The notes under the pieces are model-generated. The model was not told the origin of the DNA, made no database searches, and worked only from the letters and a program-made list of their open reading frames with translations. The translations under genes were made by a program, and so were the position numbers. DNA of 64,000 bases from Leptodactylus fallax (lineage: Eukaryota > Chordata > Amphibia > Anura > Leptodactylidae): contig CAMRHE010000358.1 in the NCBI GenBank assembly GCA_947044405.1, forward strand, positions 1,054,001 through 1,118,000, read 5' to 3'. Shown one piece after another: positions 55,127 through 64,000 of this stretch (positions are counted from its first letter, which is position 1; each line of letters starts with the position of its first letter).

Positions 55127-57514
55127 TAATGACAAGAGTGTATATGAACAGATAGAAAAATGTATATGCAAGCCACACATTTATCAGATAAAAGATAATG
55201 ATATCAAATAAATGCATGAATATAATAAGTAAACTAGGTATTAGCCTAAAATAGACTAAAATCCATCGGATTATCGTCTTTTTTTCCTGCATAATTTAAG
55301 AAGCGCATCACAATTTTAAGAAATCCAGTCGTCTACAAAGACCAACACTACATAATGCAATTTACACTTTAAACAGCCCAGAATCTTTTATATTCTTTGG
55401 AATATTCCTTTTCTTTTATTATTTTGTAGACTTGCCTAAGGCCACACAGTCATGAGCAGAAAATTAAAGTAGTATAAAATGCTCAATATGAGCAGACAAT
55501 CATTTGTATTCTCCTGGAGTATTCCAAGGGCAGTCAAAAGAGGGATTTCGGTTTGAGGAGAAAATCACAAAATTACAAGCTGACATACTTTACTTAAAGC
55601 AGGTCAACACACATGAGAGCATTGTCACAACAAAAGCATAGTACAAGGTGCGGTGTTACTACTCAGACATGGGGTGACGGAAGTGACAAGTGACAGGAAT
55701 TTAATATGATGGACTATCAAGATCTCTGTGACCCTTATTTGCTGCTGCTTACAGTACGGCCTTTGGGGAGGATAATGTATATCTGGCAGGCATTGTGAGC
55801 TCATAATGACAAATCATCAGCCTATCTCAGTACAAATCTCTAGACCAGTTTTTTTAATATCTGAATATTAATTGATTAGAAAATACATATTTGACAAATC
55901 GTGATATTCTTCTACTTCTGCTACCTGTACAAATAAGTCCTGTGCCTGTGTATCCAACTCTTGACCATGACTGGTTTTTATGTCCATTCATGCTGTCTTT
56001 TTATGACTAAAAACTGTTTGGAAACAGACATCACAAAAGATCTCATTGACCTCATTGAAATTCTGTTTCTCGCAAACATTTTTATATTTTTTTGTTGCGC
56101 TGTAAGTGCTGTAAGGGTGGCTCACATATGTCTGGTGACCTGGCATTGTTTCCTTCTAATGTGGTTGACCTTGATCAAAAAAAGCTGACAGCTTTTAAGG
56201 ATCCAGATGGCTAGGTACAGATGACCGCCAGATGGCTGGTAGGTACAGATCACCACCAATGGGTTGCTGGAAGGTATCCTGGGTGCAAAACATCCAGATT
56301 ATGCATCTAGCAATCCCATCCAGAGTGGATCAGGATCATCAGATATATGTGGACAACCCCCTAAGATATACCATAATCCTACACTGCTAGCTCTCATAGT
56401 GGACAGTATCTAGAAGGTAGCATAAGTAGTTCTGTTGCCTTCGGCATCAAACCAACCAGCAGCTTTCCTTCCAATATACATTGTCGTACTTACTTGAAAA
56501 TATGCGAGGTACCCTGGGAAAACTTAAAATCCATTAATCTAGGGGATTCAGTGAGGTATCAATCAGGGCACACCTCATAGATCATTATACTAACCAGCCA
56601 TCCAGGGAGGGGGGGGAATGGGAGGTATATAAGGCATTAGAGATGTTTTCTTTTTCTATCTTTGATTGTTTAAAAAAATAAAATAAAAAATCTTTTGTAA
56701 TGTAAAATTGCATTGAGTACTCGTATGCATATACCCCTGCTTTATTTGACTTTAATTCATTCATGAGGGCGTGTACAGACTTTTTTTTTTATATATTAGA
56801 AAATAAATATATATATAAAAATACTCTTTGGAAACTTTATTTTCATGGCAAATATCCTAAAAGCCCCTCCAAAATTGTCATGTTCTATCTCTGAAAACCT
56901 CCTTCTTTGTATTTTGGAGGTTCACAATAAAATACCACAAAATTTATAGAAGAGAAAATGGGCAGTATGGGCATTTTAAATACAGAATTTGCCATGCTTG
57001 TGTGGGACTTTACACCTCAGCTAGTGAGCCTTATTTCCCATTAAATAAAGATAATTTCTCTGCTGTTTGATACAAATGACTGGGCTGTGAACAGATGAAT
57101 GCAAATGGAAATCTTTCATCTCCAAGAACCGAGATTTTTGAAGCACTCTTGGTATGTGTTTTTTTTTCTCAGTAAAAGCAAGACATTGCTTCCTTGTTAA
57201 ATGGGCTGTACTATATTCTTCTTCTGTAGCTTGTATGGCTACACCCTTTAAAACATTACTTCTAATGCCAGAATGATCCAAAATCAAAAAATGTCACGGT
57301 TATGAATACTTAGGGAATGCCTGAGTGACATCAGTAGCTGAAAAATGCATTTACTTTCTTAGGTGAGTAGTAAAAGTAGAAAGCACTTTTGATAAGACAT
57401 GTTATATATTCAGTATATAAATTCACACATTTATTTCTTCTATTCTATTATATCTTTCTTTAAAAAAATAAAATAAATAATAATTCACATTATAGCCTAA
57501 CGCATATGGCCATC
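55127..57514. other. Intronic sequence, nothing recognised
   Basis: No named feature. TATA-rich microsatellite at about 56792-56818. The short ORFs (for example 55961-56188 plus and 57021-57287 minus) have no family that I recognise. Confidence 0.4.
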
Positions 57515-57517
57515 TTA

Positions 57518-57853
57518 GGGAATGTTCATACAGCTAAATTTGGAGCTGAATTCAAAATCAGCTCCAAATTCTGGATGAAATCTGCCTCCCATTCATTTTA
57601 ATAGGAGGCATAACAGATTTTTTTTTTTTCCTCATTTAATGGAAAAAATAAGTGTCATACTCTATCTTCAGGCGGATTCCACCTGATATCTCCCATTGAA
57701 ATTAATGAAAGGCAGAAAAATTTGTTCTGACTGGTGCAGAATTTGAAAATTCTACAGCTGAATCCGCAGCGGACAAACAGAAAAATTCAGCTTGAAATTC
57801 CAGAAGCTTAATTTTTTAAGCTTGTACAAATTCCATTGTGTGAACATACAATT
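57518..57853. mobile_element. PIF/Harbinger-like MITE (GGGTATGTTCACA type), decayed
   Basis: After TTA (57515-57517) it starts GGGAATGTTCATACAG and ends TGTGTGAACATACAATTA. The interior TCAGGCGGATTCCACCTGA and CTCCCATTGAAATTAATG match the copy at 3006-3430. Confidence 0.65.
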
Positions 57854-58679
57854 ACTCCTCAGATTTACATGAAGCCAAAATATAGCACCAAATTAATGGA
57901 GTTTTCCCTGTACTTACACATACCTCTAATTTCATTCAGAGACATATAGAGATGAAGGATGACTCGACTGTCGTCTGTGAGATTTGTATGAAACTCGCCA
58001 GAAAACAATTATGTATGCTCCATTGGATGATGTATATTTGAAACTTTCTCTCTAGCAGAACTGTTATACAGAATATGTATATTATAATAACACATTCCTA
58101 TTAAGCAATGCTGAAAATTATAGTATGCTGCCATATGGCACCCACCATATAGTACCATATGCTGTACTATACCAACCATATAGAACCAGTGCTCATAGAG
58201 CTTTCCACACTAACACCAGCATTTCAGTGCCCTTACAATGGTGTCAGCCAAGTTTACATGTAGTAATCTCAAGATAAGTTAACTCTAGATTAGGCCTAGA
58301 CACAGAACCCCCTATAAATGGTATAATAATTTATAAAGGTTCCAGATATGCCTTCTGTGTCTTCAAAACTGCACTCCTCTTTTATGGCTTATTTCTGACC
58401 TCTGCAATCTTTCTGTCGTCTATCCTGACCTGATATCAATGTGACAGAGCTCACCCTGACTGTCCACATTTGTCACCTGCTGCTTTAGTAACTTGTATCA
58501 GTGTAGCAATCTGTGGTTCCTCTGTGGGAAAAGCCAAACCTCCCTGTTGGGTTAAGGGGGAAGAACTGAAAAGCCCTTAACTCCACTCCTTGATTTAGCC
58601 TACATCAAATCTGCAGTAGCCCAGTGAGCCCACACCATCTAGGGTTCAGTTCAAGATGGTAACCAAAGGTTCAGACTGA

Positions 58680-59068
58680 AGGGGTATTCACTGTATGGCA
58701 ATATCCCATAAATACCAAATAGATGTGGGTCCCAACCCTGGGATCTACGGCTAAGTTGAGAACAAGTGTCCGATAACCAAGTATTGCTGCCACAGTCAAG
58801 GGAGAGATTGGTCTCTCAATTCATTTCTACATGAGTTCCCGAAACAGCTGAGCAGGCAGCCTCAGCTATTTTCAGAACTTCTATACAAGTGAATTGATAG
58901 ACCTGTACATTCGCTACCATCTCTACCTTTACTTTGGCAGCAAAGCGAGGGTCACAGATCCCTATTTGTCGAGACACATGCAGGTCCCAGTGGTGAGACC
59001 CACATCTATCCATCATTTATGACATATCCTGTGGTTATAGCCATGCATGTCTGGATGGGAATACCACT
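58680..59068. mobile_element. T2-type foldback MITE
   Basis: The left end is AGGGGTATTCACTG; the right end GGGAATACCACT precedes TTAA (59069-59072). The arms pair: TAGATGTGGGTCCCAACC on the left with GTGAGACCCACATCTATCC on the right. It ends about 240 bp from the TTC27 exon at 59316. Confidence 0.65.
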
Positions 59069-59315
59069 TTAAGTAACAATAAGTATAACTGCATAAGAAG
59101 TAACAGAATAAAAGTATAAATCCAAATATCTTTGCAAAACATTTCCTTCATAAATCCAATTCAAAATTCATTTATTATTCAACAAAAATAGTCACAGCAT
59201 CACAGGAACTGGAGGAAGGGAGGATAAAACAGACATACTGGATGAACTTCTGAATAGACAACTGACAAGAAATTGTCCATGCTGAGCACGTCAATAGACA
59301 CAGATCATTTCTTAC

Positions 59316-59456
59316 CTGGAATGTTGTGAGTTTGTTCCTGAGGTTCACAAGGATTACTCTGGCCAGAAGTAAGAAGATTGGATTGGCTGTCAAGCTGTAG
59401 ACTGATTCTCCATCAAGAACAAGCGTGCCCAGAATTGCAGCTCTCACAGCTTTGCC
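59316..59456 (-). CDS. TTC27: TTC27 internal exon (first of three visible)
   Basis: A 141-bp exon of 47 whole codons. Reading the minus strand, the acceptor is a pyrimidine-rich tract ending TTTCCAG and the donor is CAG|GTAAGA. The peptide contains [16 protein letters not shown] and [16 protein letters not shown], which match vertebrate TTC27 in the region before its TPR repeats (human has LTLDGESIYSLTSKPI at the same place, from memory). TTC27 is a TPR protein, the homologue of yeast Emw1, reported as an accessory factor in HSP90/R2TP-linked assembly of U5 snRNP. This exon codes for helices in the N-terminal half. It ends in phase 0, and the next exon at 32409 starts in phase 0. The preceding exon was not found up to 64000. 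The identification is by remembered homology plus splice signals and should be confirmed by protein alignment. Confidence 0.9.
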
Positions 59457-59552
59457 CTGGAAAGCAGCATTAATACATACGGATTAAAAGAAGTAAACAC
59501 TCAGTAATAATACCTTATAGTAAAGAATTTAAATATGCTTCAAGATCATGCA

Positions 59553-59790
59553 TGCACAGTAGTCAACATTGTTGCCTTGCAGTGCTAGAGTCCTAGGTTT
59601 GAATCCAGGCACGGACAACAACAGCAAGGAGTTTGTAGGCTCTACCCAAGTTTGTGTGGGTTTCCTTTCACACTCCAAAGACATACTAATAGGAAATTGA
59701 GATTGTGGGTCCTACTTGGGACAGTGTTGACAATATCTGTAAAGCACCTCGGAATATATTGGCGCTATGTAAGTATGAGAAATAAAACAA
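59553..59790 (+). repeat. tRNA-headed SINE, decayed full-length copy
   Basis: GTTGCCTTGCAGTGCTAGAG, GGTTTGAATCC as the B box, ACTCCAAAGACATACTAATA, then GTAAAGCACCTCGGAATA and GGCGCTATGTAAGTATGAGA. The most diverged copy here. It lies about 97 bp beyond the exon at 59316-59456, in the preceding intron. Confidence 0.8.
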
Positions 59791-60240
59791 AAAAATTCTA
59801 CAATTAGTATTGGCTTGGCAGTATCGTTTAATACACACTGACATTTTAAGTGGATCTGTAGGCTATCTCAATTCTTTTTGATATTCCTAAAAGTTACTTG
59901 TAACCTTTAATGCACCAACTTCTTAATGGGTTAATGCAAATACACAGATGATAATGATAAGGTAAGATAAGGTAAATACACAATTGATAAGAAAACAGAG
60001 CTGCAGTGTAAACCATAAGGGAGGAGAAGAGTAGGTGAAATATAGAGTATCTTGAATCCAAAAATAAATCCAATCATTGTCTCAAATAGAGTTTGAGTCT
60101 GTATTTTTAAGACACAGCTATTTTCAGCGTGTCTTCCTTTTTCTTTGAAGGATAGTGACTGAGGTAGCAGCTAACAACCACTATCTTGGCAGTAGTCATG
60201 GAAGTGGACGTAAATGGGAGTTTCAGGCTACCCCTTCCCT

Positions 60241-60740
60241 CAAGTGTAATAAATAACAAAAAAATTCCACACACAAAAGAATTATAAAAATATACAATTT
60301 ATTAAATACAAAAATTCACAGAAAATTACATAATCACAGGGGAAACAACTAAATATATCCACATAGAGTTATAAGCGTAGTAGTGGAGGTATATATCATG
60401 TATTACAGTACATAGAAATTGGGGTATAACCAATTCCAATTGGGTCAAATGTTTTAGAAGAAAGTAGGGACTAGAATTTCTAAACTCTGTTGTAGTCAAA
60501 TGAAATAAGCCTCTCTTTGAAAGGGAAGGTAAATATAAATAATTACAAAGAAAATGTTCCCCAACTAGGAAACATAAATAGTCATGGTGACATAATAGGT
60601 ATACAGAGAATGGGCAAACAGTCGCTACATGTTACAACATTTAAACAGACCCCGGTAATATCCCAAAAGTGAAAATGAAGATGAAAGAGACCTCACAACA
60701 TACCACATATAGAACGCGCCCCGACACGCGTTTCGCCAAA
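60241..60740 (-). repeat. Dispersed frog repeat with CGAAACGCGTGTCGGGG motif
   Basis: On the minus strand it has TTTTGGCGAAACGCGTGTCG (about 60722-60741), a motif I associate with abundant frog and fish repeats. AT-rich sequence including ATACAATTTATTAAATAC follows. The ORF at 60625-61053 crosses it and is not a gene. Confidence 0.45.
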
Positions 60741-60744
60741 ACTG

Positions 60745-61240
60745 GCTGACGAAGCCAGCCACTGTCACCTTCATTTGCAGTGGTATTGTGAATGAGACTG
60801 CTACAGACTGCAACCATAATGAATCCAGGTTCTGCTTGGGATAAGATGGTAGCTGGATTTGAGCATTGAGGCCTTTATGTAAGTGATTCAGTCTTGCCAT
60901 TGCTGTGGAGCGACACACTGCCCCAACTGGTGTGATGATCTGGGGAGTCATCCCAGGAGACAACTGGTCATATGTGCAGGACATCTTGCAGCCACATGGC
61001 AGGACTCCCATTTGACATTTTTCAGCAGGAAAATGCTCGCCCACACACAGCAAGGTTTCTGGCTAATCGAGCATCAATGGGACCAGCTGGAATGCCAATT
61101 TTGGCAACCTAAGTGAGTGTACGATCTAAAGGCCGAGGCATACAGGATACCATATGGAACCTGTATGCCTCCATGCCCAATCATATTTCATCTTGTATAC
61201 AGGCTAGATGTGTAGCACAACAGGGCAGTAGAACCTCCTT
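60745..61240 (+). pseudogene. Tc1/mariner transposase fossil (DDE domain, copy H)
   Basis: The plus strand encodes NESRFCLG (counterpart of DESRF, the first catalytic Asp changed to Asn), then RHTAPTGVMIWGVIPGDN, YVQDILQPH and, after frame changes, FQQENARPHTARF (second catalytic region, Asp changed to Glu). The end is IQDTIWNLYASMPNHISSCI. These are landmarks of a Tc1/mariner lineage distinct from copies A-G. Stops and frameshifts are numerous and no termini are seen. Confidence 0.8.
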
Positions 61241-64000
61241 TCAGTTTTAAACATTTTGCCCAATGAACTTATCCTTTTGCTGTAATATTGTAAACACTTA
61301 CATATATCATTATTACCTTTACACGTAGAAAGTTTCTCTCAATTCCAACAACTACATCTTGGTGTGTTGCTTTTTTTTGTCAATAAGAGTATGATCTGTG
61401 CACTGCCTAAAATATTCTTTTGGTGTTCCCCTTCCCACTCTAAAGCAAGAAGCAAGAAGAGTAAATGGGGTTGAAGCATCAGAATACTGGATGTTTGCGT
61501 AGATAGATGAAGGATCACTATCTGCTGCAGTGGGATCTGCTGATGAATTTCTAGGTCTATGGCATTAGCATATTTTTTGCAATTTCTATGAATGTGAAAC
61601 AAGCTTGAAAAGGAGTTAAATGACAGAAAAAGAAGTATGATTGGATTCTCCAGGGAACACAGGGAGCTCTCGTCGAATGCAGGCACGCCTCACCATGAGA
61701 ATGCTATCAGAATCACTGGAAAGCAGTCCTGTTTTTTAATTTGAAAACAACTGGAGAGTATTAAGACTCCACTATACTCAGCTTTCCTAAAGCCATCGCT
61801 CCTATCTTTTTCCAGCCTATTGCCCTGCGGCATCAACACAGCCAAATAAAAATAGGTTTTCCGAGGGAAGACCCAGCTCTGGCTGTCTCATCCTATAAAA
61901 TATGAGTGACGCCTCTAGCGATGTCCTGAATTTATAGCACACAGAAACATTACAGAGAGAGAAATCACACACCAGAAATAACAATGCAGACTCAGAACAG
62001 TGAAATCTGCTCCCAGATTGCTTTGCTCTATTTAAAAATCCATTTACATGTTTTAGATAAAGTGCATGCTAATAAAATTCTCTGTAATACATACAGATAT
62101 ATTACAGAGGGAGGAACTCTGATGTACTGAACATATCAATGTAAGATCTCAAGAGCAGGGCTAGGAAGTATACAAAGTGAAACAGACAAAACAGTGAAAA
62201 CAGACAAAAAAACAAAAACAGACAAAATTATGGATGCATAAGAAGGGGTAATGTTTGTCATTAGGGAGAGACAGTACACAGACTTATTAGACTATACATG
62301 CCCTGCTAAGAAGTCTGGGTAAGGAATACAAATAAGAACGCATTGATGAAATAGAGGAATTTGCTCCTAGCGCCACCTATTGCAAGGTTGCTGCCTATAG
62401 AATAATACCTGGTTCTCAAAGAAACCGGAGTACATAATCTATAGACAAGCCGGTATGACTCCTCCAGAAGAAAACTGTTAAAGAATAACAAACTTCACCT
62501 ACTGCAAGTCTGTGAAGTCCAAAAACTGTGCATAATGACTCTCCCCACACACACACATACATCCTCTTTTATATATCTCAGCTTTCTTACAATCCATTGA
62601 TTGTCCAGATATATACATGTAGTTTACATCCTATATGTAAAGAATACAAGAAAAACTACTCCCTAAAAATATCTTATATTTCTTCTTGTGCTGTTTGGGT
62701 ATTGTTACGTATACTGATTTTGACAGAGTGCTTTTGATCACTGATGTCCTATCATAGCACAAACTCTATAGGCATATATTTCACTATTCCGTAAAGCAAG
62801 AGGGATAAAGGATCAGGCCTGGACAGATGACCAATAGGACGGCTGTATGGTCTGATCAGTGGGTGTCCACTAAGAGATAAGGGATTTATCTCTTGGGGTA
62901 ATGGCTCCATTAAATACCTGGAAGTATATTATTTATATAAATATGGCACTATCTATTGAATAGATAACAGCACGGACCTCCTTACTCAAGGGCTACTCTT
63001 CCGCTACAGGAGCCACCGTTCTGGTTTACAGTGGTGCCCAGCATCTCAACTCCTGTCTGGGGTCTGAATTTAGGGATCTGCAACTGACTAAGGAGGTTAA
63101 ATGTATTTAGGGGATTTTGTGTCTAAAATAATTTAGGAATAAAGTCTGCGGTCTAAGTAAGTAATTTAGGGGTCTGTTATGAGGTCTAATGATTTAGGCA
63201 GGGCTTCCAGTTACGTCTTTCTTTACACATGGCTTGCCTTTAGTTTATAAATATTTCAGGAGGAACAGGACACTGATATGGTGGGATCTGAATGGAGAGA
63301 CTTGCACATGCTTGGCCACTCTGCACACAAGGCACAATTTTCAGAACAGAGGCAGATCAACAGAGGTGAGACATGCCTATTTCAGGCATTTATGGAATAT
63401 ACTATGGATACAGCCTTTTAATCAATATTAGTTGGAAAAGGCAAAAAAAAAATTACGCTGATTTCACTGGTAACAATAGTTTAAAGATTGGCCACAATTC
63501 TGACTCCATAAGAAAATGAGATCACATACAACCCACATACAAGAAAGAGCTCATATTAGTATACAAATAACATATTTGAGGAGTTAAGGAGAAATACATA
63601 GGAAGGCTAAAAAAGTCTCCTGCCAGTAGTCTTGTGAATGTTCTTCTATCTGACTCACAGCTGGTCATTCTTTTCAATTTTAGAAGCCACAGGACGTGAA
63701 TCTATTTTACGGAAATCAATTGCAGGCCTGATTAAGCACAAGTATATTTACCTATACCTTTGGCAAACAATTTCTCAGCATGGTTCCATCCTGAAAGTAG
63801 AATACAGGAGTTCGACCAGTTCTCTGAAAGTTTAGTCTATAACGTAACCCACAAGTCAAAATTGTCGCTAATATCTACTTGCTGGTTAAACTGGCTGGGA
63901 ATATCCATTCACTGACAAGGTGACATGCTCATATTACAATTCACAAAGCAGAGTCTCTACCTCTGGAGGACCTATTTTATTGATGCCTTACACGAATAGT
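61241..64000. other. Intronic sequence, nothing recognised
   Basis: By position this is the TTC27 intron before the exon at 59316. I looked for the preceding exon (the segment equivalent to human QSNWTGP) and did not find it. The ORF at 61339-61686 (minus) has no homology that I recognise. Confidence 0.45.

Larger units (their letters stand above)
32410..59315 (-). other. TTC27: TTC27 intron, about 26.9 kb
   Basis: This is the intron between the exons at 59316 and 32409, in phase 0. It holds the large inverted repeat with the short ORFs, the L2, CR1 and L1 fragments, three Tc1 copies and several TTAA elements. Stretches where I see nothing recognisable are 32410-32875, 35487-35779, 38626-38939, 40866-41140, 44671-45032, 47531-47689, 50501-50937, 55127-57514 and 57857-58679. 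Confidence 0.85.

Noticed and set aside
61339..61686. 115-aa minus-strand ORF
   Set aside because: No family recognised, low-complexity Leu-rich peptide, no splice or promoter context.
63758..63790. Possible 33-bp minus-strand TTC27 exon with CTACTTTCAG acceptor and GTATAG donor
   Set aside because: The encoded residues do not match the TTC27 segment expected before the exon at 59456, and the phase does not fit the main acceptor.

Overview
This looks like nuclear DNA from an anuran amphibian, most likely a neobatrachian frog. The sequence is AT-rich, coding density is very low, and the repeats are the kinds I know from frog genomes: several Tc1 lineages, T2-type TTAA elements, Harbinger-like MITEs, hAT-like elements, and a tRNA-headed SINE with an L2-like tail. 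There is no bacterial or phage gene content.

The only host gene I can support is TTC27 (tetratricopeptide repeat protein 27) on the minus strand. Three consecutive internal exons are visible at 59316-59456, 32307-32409 and 11760-11924. Each has canonical splice sites, the codon phases agree across both introns (about 26.9 kb and 20.4 kb), and the joined product follows the N-terminal half of vertebrate TTC27 without a gap. The earlier and later exons were not found and probably lie outside the window, so almost everything else here is TTC27 intron.

The introns are packed with mobile elements. The Tc1/mariner set comprises: a near-intact copy with one stop (8876-10478), a deleted relic (14426-15185), a decayed copy (20908-22455), an internally deleted copy (26226-27186), a 3' end (43612-43960), a copy with an intact 338-aa transposase and DD35E spacing (48156-49722), a near-intact copy with one stop (51206-52835) and a fossil (60745-61240). 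Retroelement fragments are L2-like (42363-43589), CR1-like (35780-36135) and L1/Tx1-like (36136-36850, 43970-44095). hAT-like elements at 12282, 15673, 32876, 36938 and 52846 carry a common minisatellite in their interiors. TTAA-target elements of a T2/Kolobok type (TTAAAGGRR ends) and of a piggyBac-like type (TTAACC ends) are frequent and often nested.

The most unusual structure lies in the first visible intron. Two arms of about 1.9 kb (38940-40865 and 45701-47530) are inverted copies of each other. Each carries the same compact unit: CRE-like sites, a TATA box, a short open reading frame for a 54-55 aa protein with one glycine-zipper hydrophobic segment and an all-acidic tail, and an AATAAA signal about 180 bp after the stop. 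The two units are head to head, and the frame has survived a 3-bp indel between copies. I do not recognise this protein. It is the best candidate for something undescribed, although the substitutions between copies do not show purifying selection.
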